In this document: in pieces, positions 10,910 through 22,550 of the stretch
How the letters are laid out: each line of letters starts with the position of its first letter
Position numbering within the stretch: position 1 is the first letter of the stretch
Assembly (NCBI GenBank): GCA_002914845.1
Contig: JXTC01000028.1
Location: 989,165-1,053,164 of the forward strand
Reading direction: 5' to 3'
DNA length: 64,000 nt
Source of the DNA: Trema orientale
Taxonomy: Eukaryota; Streptophyta; Magnoliopsida; Rosales; Cannabaceae
Position numbers and translations under genes: made by a program
Notes under the pieces: model-generated
Databases searched by the model: none
Told to the model about the DNA's origin: nothing
What the model saw: only the letters and a program-made list of their open reading frames with translations

Positions 10910-12368
10910 ATGGATAATCTTCTTCTTTTGATACCTCATCTCTTACTTATGATCTCTTTGAACATGGTTTTTTCTTTTGGTAACTTAAACCGGGATTTCG
11001 AGATCACATGGGGAGATGGACGAGCTCAGATACTCAGCAGCGGAGAGCTTCTCACTCTTTCACTTGACAAAGCCTCAGGCTCAGGATTCCAATCCAAAAA
11101 GGAGTACCTTTTCGGGAAAATCGATATGCAGCTCAAGCTTGTGCCGGGCAACTCAGCTGGAACTGTCACTGCTTATTACGTAATGATTTTAAGCTGTTTC
11201 AATAAGTTTATTCACATTGATCTAATACTAAGCCTGTTTTTAATTCTGTTTTTGGTTTCAGTTGTCCTCGAAAGGGTCGGCTTGGGATGAGATAGATTTT
11301 GAGTTCTTGGGGAATTTGAGTGGTGATCCTTATATTCTTCACACTAATGTGTTTAGCCAGGGCAAGGGGAACAGAGAGCAGCAGTTCTATCTCTGGTTTG
11401 ACCCCACTGCTGATTTTCATACCTATTCTATTCTCTGGAACCCCAAACGCATCATGTAAGTCTTTCTCCCACTTATTGATCATAATATTCCCCGCAAAGG
11501 TTGTGAAGCAAATCAGAGCAATATTACCTATTAGGCTATTACCATTGGTGTTTCCTACTAGAAATGCCTATGTAAACTTTGGAGCATACTTTTTATGTGA
11601 AACTCCTTAAAGGTTTACGTGGCAAATTTTAATTGGTTGAAATGTGAATGAACTTAAGAGTTGGATCACACACACCAATCAAATACTGTCACGTGATCTT
11701 TTTTTGAATTGTTTATGATATATCATACATTTGGCAGATACTTAAGATGCTAGTCAAAGATCCAATTGGTATTTTTATGTCATACTCTCGTTTGTCACGT
11801 GCCTGTATCACATATATGTGATGCATCACTAGTATGTCTATAACGTTACTCCTTTTGCATAAACATGATTGACATGAAAACGTGGGATTAGAAAAAGGCA
11901 AAAAAACAAAAAACAAAAAAGGTGGTGATATTAGCGCGCTCTTTCATAATCTTTTCGATTATTTATTTGTTTATTTCTTTTGGATTGACTTGACTAGTGT
12001 TCACCTATTGGTTCAGATTCTACGTGGATGGAACACCCATAAGAGAGTTCAAGAATTTGGAATCAAAAGGTGTCCCATTCCCAAAGAAGCAGCCAATGAG
12101 GATATACTCGAGCCTTTGGAACGCAGATGACTGGGCGACCAGAGGAGGACTCGTCAAGACGGACTGGAGTCAAGCTCCGTTCACCGCTTCCTACAGAAAC
12201 TTCAACGCCGCCACCAAGGGTGCCGGCTGGCCGTCCCAAGAGCTGGACGCCGCGAGTCAGGAGAGGCTCCAATGGGTGCAGAAGAACTACATGATTTACA
12301 ATTACTGTACGGACACCAAGCGGTTCCCTCAGGGCTTCCCTCTTGAATGCACAACTACTACAACTTAA
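10910..12368 (+). CDS. XTH: Xyloglucan endotransglucosylase/hydrolase (GH16, TCH4/XTH22-25-like)
   Basis: Three exons: 10910-11179, 11262-11455 and 12017-12368, all with GT/AG introns, giving 271 residues. XTH enzymes cut and re-join xyloglucan chains in the cell wall. Residues 1 to about 23 are a hydrophobic signal peptide. The GH16 catalytic motif [10 protein letters not shown] places the nucleophile at Glu100 and acid/base at Glu104, followed by the conserved N-glycosylation site N108-L-S. Further family marks are [19 protein letters not shown] and [14 protein letters not shown]; the C-terminal XET domain ends with [18 protein letters not shown]. Trp before DEIDFEFLG is usual in the touch-inducible TCH4 group. 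One oddity: between RNFNA and WPSQELD the usual loop with two cysteines is missing, shortening the protein by about 12-14 residues. The reading frame is otherwise intact. Confidence 0.95.
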
Positions 12369-13127
12369 TCGCACTGGAGAAAAAGATATCATGGCTAGCC
12401 AAGCTAATCATATACATATGTATATATTCATAAAAAATTTTGTATTGTGTGCTGGACTATTGTAATGTGTCTAAGATTCACTTACTGTGTTCGCTTTTGG
12501 TCTTCAATAATGTCACCTCAGATGATAAAATTTTGAGGGTTTGTAACAACAGATATTAATGCTTGTTTTATTTACAGTTGATGTGAAATGGAAACCGCTG
12601 TTTTAACCAATCCACCCAATATGTTTGGTCATGTGGGGCTCGCGTAAGGCCAATAAGATTCAGACACATTGACAGTGGTAGACACTTACAATTATCAGAG
12701 ATAGTGGTGACACTTACAATTATCACCATTATGTATTTGGCAAGGTTGAATTTGTGAACAACATAAAAAACTAGAGACTAAACTATGAGAACCTCATGGA
12801 ACTGGTAATGCTACATTGCTTTTCTTAGCAACATGATGATGAACATCATATGCCAAATAGTTTCGAATAAATCATGTATTTATTTAACATCTAGAGTTAA
12901 TTTTGACACATGATAATTGGCTTGGTTATGCATTGCTGATAATATTTGGATTCCTATGCAGAAAAGGATTTCTTTGATTTCTCTGGTTTTTGGATTATTT
13001 TGTTCGTGGTGGATCAAAGTGAGGTTTCTCCGGCTCCTTTCATGAGGCATGGCCTAATGTATATATTTGTGATCAGGACATTGCTACGGAGGATGTTCCA
13101 CCTCGTGGTGCTACACATAGGGCATCT
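12369..13127. other. XTH 3' flank, no further gene seen
   Basis: The XTH 3' untranslated region probably ends within about 150-200 bp of the stop, near AATAA-type words at about 12.50 kb. The rest shows no coding-like frame. Confidence 0.5.
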
Positions 13128-13367
13128 TCACTAATCTATAATGAAAAAAAAAAAAAAAGAAAAAGGAAAGGAAATGAGAATGAATTTAAAGAGGAATGAG
13201 AAGGAATAAAAAATTAAGTCATTATTCTAAAATTTAATTAACTATATAAATAATTCTCCAAAATAATGTGCTTTAAATTTAAATAGATATATAAACTTAT
13301 GAAAAGAAGGGAAAGAGAATCATTTTCTTAATTCTCATTCCATTTACAGTTCATTACGGATTAGTAA
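13128..13367. mobile_element. MITE with 18-bp terminal inverted repeats
   Basis: The left end TCACTAATCTATAATGAA and the complement of the right end (TTACTAATCCGTAATGAA) match at 15 of 18 positions. Inner arms (AAATGAGAATGAAT and ATTCTCATTCCATTT) extend the inverted symmetry. Flanks share GCATC followed by TCA, a probable but imperfect target duplication. The element is about 240 bp with no ORF. Confidence 0.6.
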
Positions 13368-13671
13368 GCATCATCATAAATTAATCTGGACCTTTTCTGC
13401 TTATGGTTCAAGGTGGTCTCGAGGTATGCATATCTGCATCTTCGTACTCGTAATAGTGAAATCACTTGGGGCAAATGGATATTTGGTCAAAATATGGTGA
13501 TAGCCCTCTTATCTAAAACTCTCGACTCAAGATGCCTTGAGAAAACCATTTATTTTCGACTTGTCCATTGTGTTCGAGCTCTTTGGAAACTATGGATCAC
13601 CAGCTTGTTCTTTGCCTTTATTCTCCATTTATTTGGAACAAGCTTATGCTATATAGTCATTACTTTAGTTT

Positions 13672-13915
13672 AGAGGTGACAATTCGGGCCGATCTGGCTC
13701 GACCCGACCCAAGACCAGGTTGGGCTTGGGAATCTCAGCCCAACCCACTTTTTTTTTTTTTTTTGCATATTCTGAGTCTTTGTTATTGTAAATTTTTTTT
13801 TATGGCCCAAAATCGTTAAAAAAAAAAAAAAAAAAAACTAAACACAGGTCCGAGCAGACTGGGCCGGCCTGCCTTTTTTGATGGACCGACCCGGCTCACC
13901 CACCCCTTTGAGCCC
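13672..13915. repeat. GC-rich inverted repeat (GGGCCGG/CCGACCC words)
   Basis: The left half has AATTCGGGCCGATCTGGCTC and GACCCGACCC. The right half has CTGGGCCGGCCTG and GACCGACCCGGCTCACCCACC, partly inverted. Long T and A runs sit between them. The GC-rich words contrast sharply with the AT-rich surroundings and resemble the ends of non-autonomous plant DNA transposons, but I found no target duplication. Confidence 0.4.
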
Positions 13916-14318
13916 GTTACCTCTGCTTCTGTTTGGTCTATCTAGTTTGCTCTCGTAATTATGTTGTGTTTGAGAATTGAAGATTATCGTCAATTTATCA
14001 GATTGTTTGTAAATGTTACAATATGATTATATAGACTTTTAGTTGTGAAAGTTCGTGAAAGCTAAAGGTAAATTAATGTAAAGCAATAAAATCAAATTAG
14101 AAATTTCCATTTTCCAAAAGCCAAGGTGAAAGTCAATGAGTCGTTATATGTTCTTTCGAAGAAAATAAATAAATAAATAAATAATAGATTGCTAATAATA
14201 CGATTTCAATTTGATAACTTTGGAAGACATTTATTTAGGAAAAAATATATTATGGATTAGAGTCCATATTATAACAATTCTTAAAAGTGAGTCAAATTAA
14301 CACTATACAAAAGCTGCC

Positions 14319-14591
14319 ATGGCCAGAAGTTATGGGAGGATAGTAACTGTGGCAGTACTCCTGGTCGTGGTATGAATTGAGATTTTTCAAGTTTTTATGC
14401 AATTAGCTTATTTCCCTTCTAGTTCGAATATACTACTTTCAGAGATAGAATTAATGAACCGAAAAAAACCATTTCTTTGGTTACATCTAGACACAGAATG
14501 CTACTGTGGGTGTATTATCTCAAGATGTGACGAGAGCAAAATGGAGTACGTATCTTGTTTGCGTATGTGTTTGATGCATTGTAGCGCATGA
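14319..14591 (+). pseudogene. Small cysteine-rich peptide gene, copy 1 (in-frame stop)
   Basis: From ATG at 14319 the frame encodes MARSYGRIVTVAVLLVVV, which is basic then hydrophobic like a signal peptide. A TGA follows at codon 19 (14373-14375), then 71 more codons run in the same frame to 14591. The tail reads ECYCGCIISRC, then CLRMCLMHC, with spacing C-x-C-x-C-x4-C-x9-C-x3-C-x3-C. A homologous locus at 46727-47025 has the same layout and cysteine spacing but different lesions, so the pair descends from a real secreted peptide gene. The spacing of the last four cysteines is reminiscent of plant thionin-like peptides, but I do not assign a family. The TGA replaces a leucine codon in copy 2. 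An unannotated intron removing it cannot be excluded. Confidence 0.5.
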
Positions 14592-15200
14592 TAAAATTAT
14601 TTACTTGGTAATTATTTATAATAAAATACACGATAACGCTTGTTCAAAAAAAAAAATATACATATATATATAGTACTTTTGAGAGAGAAAAATAACCTTG
14701 TTTTACTCATATTGTAACATACTATTTCAGTGTGCCTTATTGAGCTGTTATAAGACCCTATTATACATGCATATAATGTATTTTTCAATTATACAACTAA
14801 ACTATATACTTTTGTCAAACGTACCCAAAATCATATTTTTCGCCAAAAATTTGTACTTATACACGTACGAAATTTTCATCCATATAAAATATTTTTCCCC
14901 AATTTTACTTTTCTTTGAAAATCAATTTGTTCTTGCTCCAAGCGATTTTTTTTATTATTTATTTATTGTGGATTTTATTTTGAACTATTTACTAGTACTT
15001 AATCAATTCTATAAATAATATATAAAACTTATAACGAATCAAATTACATTAGATGACAAATTTACTATTTTAAACAAAAAACAATTGTACTTTTACTAGC
15101 GTATTTTTTTGCTGAATTTTTAAAATTATTTTTATAAAAAGTCCGATATTATATTGTCCGTATTATTAGCATCTTAAGTCACATTCCATATTTTGTTAAA
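14592..15200. other. AT-rich intergenic, no gene seen
   Basis: The one longer frame (14698-15018) is rich in Phe, Tyr, Leu and Ile with no motif, as expected from AT-rich non-coding DNA. Confidence 0.6.
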
Positions 15201-15284
15201 TGTTATACATAATGGTTTTTTAATTCAATTAATAAAGGCAATTTCGTCTTTTGTCCCTATTAATTGGTCTAAGGAAATATAATA

Positions 15285-15614
15285 GCCCCGTTTGGTTCGC
15301 GTATTTGAATGTGTGTATTTTAATGAAAATTGTGGAATGTGTTATAATTGGAATGGGAGACATTTGAATGGAAAAAATAGTGCAATGTGTTGTAATTAGA
15401 ATGGGAGTATTGGAATGGACCATTCAAAAACACCTCCCCCTCTCCATTCTCATTCAAGACACAAAAAAACCATTCCAATGATTAACTTTTCGGATGGATC
15501 ATTTGAATGGAAAAATTGAAAAGATCATTTGAATGGAAAAATTGAAAAGATCATTTGAATGGAAAAACTGAATTGTTGAAACAAACACACATTCAAATAG
15601 AATGGAATGAATGT
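15285..15614 (+). mobile_element. hAT-like MITE copy A, inside the copia-3 5' LTR
   Basis: It starts CCCCGTTTGGTTCGCG and contains repeated ATTTGAATGGAAAAA and GTTGAAACAAACA words. It interrupts LTR sequence that is continuous in the 3' LTR. A second copy lies inverted at 54572-54923 and matches over most of its length, including GACCATTCAAAAACACC. The GTTTGG and CAAAC termini are typical of plant hAT-type MITEs. Boundaries are within about 10 bp. Confidence 0.65.
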
Positions 15615-15746
15615 GTTTACAATTATAAGAATTCTACTAGGGTATTCTACTAGGATTAGGAGAGTTGCAGACTATTGTCTTAATTTGAATAGTCTAAGGA
15701 TGAAAATATTGAGGACATCAATTCTAGAAAGAAAATAGAGAAATTA

Positions 15747-16277
15747 AGTGGCATATACCTTTTTAATAGTGAGTTTAGAAAATACACCATTCTTAATAGT
15801 TTTTAGATGAAATACAAATCACTTTTAAAATATGGAGGTATAAAAAGACTCACATACCCTTAAGCCGAGAGTACTAGACAGGAGTATCGACAATTAGATA
15901 AGGTGTCGAGAAACTTAACCAAAAGAAAAAAATTACATTTGAGTGTTTTAGCACCAAATAGGGTATCAAAAGTACTAGACATGATGTCGAGCTATGCCAG
16001 ACATAGTATCGAGCAACGGTAGACAAGGTGCCTAGCATCTCGAAAGAAAAAAAATATAATATATATATATATATCTATTTTTGCACTAGAAAATTGTATC
16101 GAGAGATACTAGATAAGGTGTCTAGCAATTCGACCTCCATGTCTAGCCAAAATGTGGACCCTTGATAAGTGTGGGGCATTTTTATATTTAAATTAATTTA
16201 AAATTTAAAAAGGTATATTCGCCAAAAAATTATTATAAAGGGTGTATTTCCTTATGGTGTATTTTGCAAAAGATCCC
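15747..16277 (-). mobile_element. 531 bp Mutator-like non-autonomous element in the copia-3 5' LTR
   Basis: Flanked by the 9-bp near-repeats GAGAAATTA (15738-15746) and GAGAAAATA (16278-16286). The sequence to either side is continuous in the other LTR, so the insertion is certain. On the minus strand the end reads GGGATCTTTTGCAAAAT, similar to the GGGCTTCTTTCAAAATT end of the elements at 37970 and 39260. Internal words such as GTATCGAG and TAGACAAGGTG recur several times. No ORF. Confidence 0.65.
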
Positions 16278-16501
16278 GAGAAAATATGGAAGAAGGCTTT
16301 TGAACTTAATTGAAGAGTTTAAGGCTTTAGCATTGTCTTTTCCTTAATAAGAAGACGCTTTTTTTTTTGCTGATTTTGATCTCTAGACGTAGGCAATTTA
16401 ACCAAACCACGTTAAGTTTTAGGTGTTCTTAGGGCTTATCTGTACTTCTTTTGTAAATATTATTGCTTTATGCAAATTGATTGTCAATTAATTTCAACAA
16501 A

Positions 16502-16513
16502 TAGTATCAGAGC
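16502..16513 (+). other. copia-3 primer binding site
   Basis: TAGTATCAGAGC lies 2 bp after the 5' LTR end and differs by one base from TGGTATCAGAGC, the complement of the initiator tRNA-Met 3' end used by most plant copia elements. Confidence 0.75.
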
Positions 16514-16559
16514 TAAGGTTTATATTCATAGGTTCTGCAAAATTTGACTTCGAGAAATT

Positions 16560-17600
16560 TGCTAGAAATAATGACTTTTGTTTGTCGTGAATGAAGATGA
16601 AGTTCATTCTCGTTCATCAAGGGTGTGTTTCTACTCTAGGTGGAGAAAAGACTATCCACTTCAATATTAGTAGGTCACTAGATATAACTGATGGAAAAGG
16701 CTTATAGAATGATAATTCTATTTCTTGATGATAAAGTGTTGAGATAAGTCTTGATGGAGACAATGATTACGAGGACTTGGGCGAAATTGGAAAATTTTTA
16801 TATACAAAATCATTCACTAACAAGTTGTATTTGAAGGAACAATTGTAGTTCAAGATAGAAGAAAGAACATTTTTGGAAGACAATCTTGACAACTTTAACA
16901 AGATTATTATTGGTCTTGAAAATGTTGTAGTCAAGATTGAAGATTAAGACCAAGCGATGATGATCCACAATGCACTAATAAAGTCATATCAGAGACGCAA
17001 TGAAGTAGAGACATGAGTCTTTGACATTTGAGGAGGTACAAGCAACATTAAAATCAAAGCAAAAAAACATGAACAAATCTATAGAATGTAATACTACAGA
17101 ATTATTGATTGCTAAAGCATTGAAACCCAAGACCAAAAGGCATTGTTTCTTGTGTTATAAAGTTGGTCATTTCAAGAATGAATGTCCAAAATGACATAAG
17201 CAAGCTAATGGAGGAGAAGGAAACTCAATACACACAGATGTGGTGGAGGGATATGAAAGTATGAAGGTGTTACTGTTTACAACACTGAAGTTGCAGGATA
17301 GATGGATTCTTGACTCAAGTTGTACATTTCATGCATGTCCAAGGAAGGACTTGTTTATAGACCACAAGGAATTTGATAGAGACTTAGTTGTCATAGGAAA
17401 CAAAAGTTAATTATAGTGTTGTAGGAATTGGTTTCATCAAGGTAAGGATTCTAAATGGTAAGGAATGAGAATTGAATAGAGTTAGGCATGTTTTAAGGAT
17501 TCAAAGGAACTTGATTTCTATAGGGCTTTTTGATGATAAAGGATATGTATTCATAATTATGGATGGGTTTTGAAAATTTTGATGAAAAACAAATTAATCA
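16560..17600 (+). pseudogene. copia-3 gag, zinc knuckle and protease remnant
   Basis: Interrupted translation shows a zinc knuckle HCFLCYKVGHFKNECPK at about 17140-17190. It is followed by WILDSSCTFHAC at about 17300 (protease edge, with D-S-S in place of D-S-G), then VRHVLRIQRNLISIG at about 17480-17530 (pre-integrase). Stops and frameshifts occur throughout, so no protein can be made. Confidence 0.7.
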
Positions 17601-17923
17601 TAGAGAATGATAAGCAAGGTAGCTTATACATAATACTAGGATCAATAAAGCTTGATTTTAACGAGAAAATGATTGCCTATTATACTCCGAATAAGGTGAC
17701 TAAAGAATTTAAATTTTAAAGTGGACTTGCGGATTCTAGAATATTAGACAGAGCATAATCTGTTGAGATTAAGGGACAAATTGTGGCGGAGGTCCCAAGG
17801 TAGGTTAGTAGAAAGAAACTAACAAATAAATAAGTTCTAATATATATTAATTTTCTCATGGCAAGTAAAGAATGGAAGACGAAAAGTGCTAAGGAATTAG
17901 ATTCAAGAACTTTGGCGGCGAAT

Positions 17924-18343
17924 TGTTATTCGTAATAGTTTTTTAATTCAATGAAGTATGGGCAATTTTGTCTTTTGTTTCTATAATATTTAATTAGAAA
18001 ATAAGAGAAATAATGAGTTTACAACTTTTAAAATTCTCATTATGTATCCTACTAGGATTGGAAGGGTTGTAAATTATTTGCTATAAATAATCTAAGGATG
18101 GGACATTAGTTATAGTTAGAAAACTTGTGAGAAATAAGAGAGAATATTGAAAGGGGTTCTTAATTGAGGAATTCAAGGCTTTATCTTTTTCTTAATAAGA
18201 AGTTTCTTAGTTGGTTTTTATCCAAAAACGTACGTAGGCAATTTGGCCAAATTATGTTTTTTATATATATTAGGTGTTCTTGGTACTTATTTGAGTTTCT
18301 TTTATGACTGCTGATTTAAATTAATCGATTATCAATTATAACA
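17924..18343 (+). repeat. copia-3 3' LTR
   Basis: 420 bp from TGTTATTCGTAATAG to CAATTATAACA. This uninterrupted copy shows where the 5' LTR was split by the two insertions at 15285 and 15747. Confidence 0.8.
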
Positions 18344-20075
18344 TGAGTAATAAACATTAATACATGCATACCAAGTTAGTTGAGTTTAATTTTAATTCTT
18401 ATAATGCATTATTTCCTCTATGTACATATGTGCGTATACTAAGTTTGTATTTTTGAATATTATATAATCATTTGATAAAAATAAATTTAAATTTGAGAAT
18501 TTAGAAACACACTGCTAAACAAATCAACAAAAGAAAAGGGTTGTTTTTTTTTTTTTTTTTTTTTTTTTAAGTTTCTCTTCGACTAGTGTGTCTCCCTTAT
18601 CTTTGGAAGTGAGGTTAGGAGTCTCTTTTCTAGTACTTGGGTTTTCTCCTAGCTTGTATATTGTTGTGATCGAGGATATTATGAACCAGTAAAAATATTT
18701 TGTGACATCAGATAAAGAGGAGGTATTGACCATCGAGGATGCAATTCTGGCAAAATACAAAGATGAGTTCTAGTTTAAACTAGTTGGAACATGTTTTACT
18801 GTAACCAGTCAATCAATTCAGCGTTTTGTACTAGGATAGATCTCAAAATAAGGAAGGTGGCAGAATAAATGTTTCTCTTCTCTTTTGGTCATGATATGTT
18901 GAAAGGGATATGATTCAATCGAGAAAATTGTAGCATGACACCAAATCTCTAATTATTTGAAAAGTACATGAAGATGATTATGCAAACTGGGGTTTTTTTT
19001 TTTTACTTTTTTATTCATTGCATGCAAATCTATTATAACAATCTTAATGTATCTACAATATAGAGATTGGTGGATCAGATAAGTGCAACTCATTCATCCT
19101 ACGTAAAATTTAAAGAAACTCTAGACTGTTATTCATTGAGTTAGATTGGTCCAATTATTATTATATTTATGGAGCCTAATTATATTAACAAAATTTATTT
19201 TAGAAGAAATATTGGTCATGCATATGCAGATCGACCTTTACTACCTAAGGTATATATCTTTAGGATTTTACACATATATTTCGGTTGTCCTAGTTTTCCT
19301 AGTATATAAAAGACACTATAGGGGGGCCGATTTAGGATGAGAGAAATAATAGAAAGAAATCACGAAATTGAGAGGCTTAAGTTATAAATTCTTTTTTGTT
19401 ATTATTCTTCTTCATTACAGTGAAAACCTACATAAGCAGAAAATGGACGTAGCTCAAACATTGAGAGTGAACCATTATAAGTTCTATATATTTTTTTTTA
19501 TTTTCTATTTAATTTATTGCTCTCGGTAATAAAAGTTTAGCCAGAATATAATAGTGACGAAATAATGGGCAAGAAGATAGATCAAATATTGAAGAAAGAC
19601 TCTATAGGATGGTAGTCTATGGTAGAATGTGTTTGCTAATACTAAAATTTCATGCCTATTTCTAGGGCTTGAACATAGGTTGCTCTAAATTACGCTCAAC
19701 ATTACTAATGCTCACTCAATTGGTAGAGATAGAAGATTTAGGATCGAGCACTTGTTGGATTGATGAAATGATACAGTGAAACTGCGAACGAAACTCTCAT
19801 TTTTAATTTGATGGATGTATCCTCTTTTATGGAGGGGTAATTAGCTTGTTGCACAAATGATTTTAACAAATTGAGAAGTACCAAATTCAGATATCTATCT
19901 AGAAGAATTAGATAAGGTAAAGAGGAGTTGAATATTATCCTCTACTTGAGTCCATGCTTCATGATCCCTAGATATACAAATCATCAAAAGCAACCAAAAC
20001 CATGATAAATTATGTGATTAGAAGAGTAATATTATTGGAGAAAATGATCAAGAGCAGACTAGCTTAGTGTGGTGA
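18344..20075. other. Gene-free; possible LTR scrap at 19.33-19.50 kb
   Basis: No convincing ORF: the 78-codon minus frame at 18524 ends in a lysine run from a 25-base poly-T tract. Around 19330-19500, words such as GTGAAAACCTACATAAGC and GTGAACCATTATAAG resemble the 3' end of a copia LTR, but no partner was found. Confidence 0.4.
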
Positions 20076-22536
20076 TGTTATTAGAAAATTTTATATTTCA
20101 TATTAATTATATAATCTACATATATGGTCCACATAGATTTCAAATTTCAAATTTCATATTAATTATATGGTCCACATATTGATTTAATTATTGGGTTATA
20201 TTTTTTTGTTTGGACCCTATATGGTAATCTATTAAATTAGACCGAAATCTCCATTGGTTATTGAATAGTTCAAATTCATGAAGTTTTCTCCCAAGTGTAG
20301 GAGTGTCAAAGAAATAAATTACTTGGCAAGGCCGAGGTCGATCCACGGGAATGTTAGTGAACAATACAAAATTATAAACTTTATATTACAAGAATTAAAA
20401 GGATGAGAGAGACTATGTTGTAGAATGTTTACAATAAAACAAAGAGATAAAATGATGAGATATGAAAAGTTACAGAATTAAACGATTACTAAGGTTAGGG
20501 GATCCTTTCTTAGTATGTCAAATAGGTATAATTTAAACTCATTTACTACTCAAGTAGAATCCACACACAACGGAGGTTCCAATCGGAAGATTTAGCATTA
20601 AAGGTTCTTTAAGTTACACATATGATTGTATTAGTTTCCTTAATTACCTTCTTTAGATAACGCCCACTTATAAATATAGTCAAGTACTCATAGTGACACG
20701 TTATCTCTACAACAAATCTGGATTTCTTCCTAGCACAGCTGGTTAACCGAACATACGGCCTAAAAAAAACAAGTATTTGATGTGCCAAAGGTTATATATA
20801 ATGAATCAAGACACATCACTTAACAAAGAGGGTATTAGTATAATTAAGAAAGTAAAGACAATACATATATTATAATAATAGTTAAAAGATGTAAATAATT
20901 AATTCTATGTAGAGTTTTAGATTATACTTATTCTTCCCTCAAGTGATTCACCCTTTCACCTTAGCAAGATAGAAATTAACTAGACATGATGATGAAGAGA
21001 AACAAAGATGAGCATGATATAAACATAAAAGTAAATAGAAATATTTTAGTACTTTACATGCAAATTGACATTAAAATAATATAGAAAATAAGAGAGAAAA
21101 GAAGAAAATAATCTTGATATCAAAAAAACAAGATGCCCATTAAGCCTGGCTTAAGTATCTATTTATAGAAAAATTTGGAGATACAAAGTCAATATTTGTA
21201 GGCAAGGGATAAATGCAAGGTGGCACTTTGTTTTGGCAGATTCAGTCCCTCCCAAATATGCATCTAGAACTCAATGAATTTAGAGAAAAAGGTCTTGATC
21301 AAAGAAGAGAAAATGAAGCCTTATATCTTAGAAGTCATATGTGATCAGAATTGCATCCATCATAGTCGTATTTCTTGACTTAGAGTGAAAAGTGGTGAAG
21401 ATAGGTTTTGCTGAGTCAAAATTGGTTGATGATCTTATCATCTAGAAAGATCTGATTTTTCACCCAGATTTCAGCTTCTTTGGAATTTTATCAAAGAACA
21501 AAGCATCTAGATATTTTTGTATATGCATCCATAGCATTAATAATCACTCCATTTGAGATTGTAATGAGGTGAGAATGGGCCAAAAATTGAAGTATGTCGG
21601 GTTAAACGTGAATTCAGTCTTATTTGTAATTTTACCCATTTGAGACCCTTTTATAAATAATCTGGGCAGATCTTGTGAATCGAGTTTAGTTGAATATTGA
21701 GTCCAGAATTCATAAGTTCAAGAATTGGATCAATATCCCATGTGGTTTAGAATCTGTGCCCATTATACGAAACCTATGCAGAAACGAGTATTTAGCACAA
21801 ATTAAGGGTAACTCTTGCTTTTATACATATGTCTATAAAAGTACTTTAAATTAGGGAATTTAATGAAACATTAAGTGTATAATGATGATATAATCCCATA
21901 ATTAATGTACACAATCAGACGTTCATTAATTATAGATTAAAATGTGGATACTCACTTAGACAACCAACTAGTATTGATGGATACCCTAAGTGAGTTATCT
22001 ATATATAGTTAAATTAGGGCTTTGATCCCCACACACCAAATGATATGACACATGATCTTCCTTAAGTAGCCACCATCACTACTAAAAGGGAATGGTCCAT
22101 ATATTAATTTAATTATATTGGGTCATATTATTTTGTTTGGATCCTATATGGTGATCTATTAAATTGGACCCAAACATCCATTGGGTATAGGCTAAATTAT
22201 GGATACCCACTTTGACAACCAACTAGAATTGATGGATACCCTAGGTGAGTTGTCAATATATAGTTAAATTAGGGTTATATTCCCCACACACTAAAAGATA
22301 TGACATATGCTCTTCATTAAGTAGCCAGCATCATCACTACTAAAAGGAAAAATCCATAGAGCACCTTTAAGCTCTTGGTTATAGAAGACTTTAAAACCCT
22401 CAAAACCTAAAGGCACTTCATTTTTTCTTCCACTTAAGAGTTAGTCATCAAGTCCTTAATCATTGTTAGCCATAGATACTGGTAGCATTTGGTGTTGCTT
22501 AGCCCTATATATATATATATATTTCATTTTATAACA
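20076..22536 (+). repeat. copia-2 5' LTR, interrupted and partly duplicated
   Basis: Segment one (20076-20261, resuming at 21929 to about 22090) covers roughly the first half of the LTR. Segment two (about 22093-22536) starts again near the LTR beginning and runs to its end. GGATACxCACTT-GACAACCAACTAG and CCCCACACAC occur once in each segment, so part of the LTR is present twice in tandem. The 3' LTR at 36689 has it once. Confidence 0.75.
20262..21928 (-). mobile_element. Solo LTR, gypsy-like, inside the copia-2 5' LTR
   Basis: It interrupts LTR sequence intact in other copies. It starts TGAATAGTTC; flanking pentamers GTTAT and ATTAT (4 of 5) fit a target duplication. On the minus strand it ends with GTGGATCGACCTCGG and ACACTTGGG strings, typical of the 3' end of Athila/Tat-type gypsy LTRs. 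No internal domains. Confidence 0.6.
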
Positions 22537-22538
22537 AG

Positions 22539-22550
22539 TGGCATCACAGC
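22539..22550 (+). other. copia-2 primer binding site
   Basis: TGGCATCACAGC begins 2 bp after the LTR end (ATAACA). It differs at two positions from the plant tRNA-Met primer complement TGGTATCAGAGC. Confidence 0.75.

Larger units (their letters stand above)
15201..18343 (+). mobile_element. copia-3: short decayed copia element with both LTRs
   Basis: A 420 bp 3' LTR (17924-18343) matches the split 5' LTR (15201-16499). Both start TGTTAT and end near ACA, and both share CTACTAGGATT and GTAGGCAATTT blocks. A tRNA-Met-type primer site follows the 5' LTR, then gag and protease remnants. Integrase core, RT and RNase H are absent, so this is a deletion derivative of about 3.1 kb. I found no matching target duplication at the outer ends. 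Confidence 0.8.

Noticed and set aside
11882-12130. Alternative frame across the XTH intron 2/exon 3 boundary
   Set aside because: The canonical AG at 12015-12016 and the conserved [13 protein letters not shown] fix the exon; the alternative frame has no family match.
13413-13819. Two overlapping 83-86 codon frames downstream of XTH
   Set aside because: No motif, no homologous copy, and the second runs into the GC-rich inverted repeat at 13672.
18524-18760. 78-codon frame ending in a lysine run
   Set aside because: The lysines come from a poly-T tract on the plus strand; no support for a gene.
19660-19750. tRNA-like words (GCTCACTCAATTGGTAGAG; TGTTCAAGCCC on the complement)
   Set aside because: The A-box-like and B-box-like words are on opposite strands, so they cannot form one pol III promoter or tRNA.
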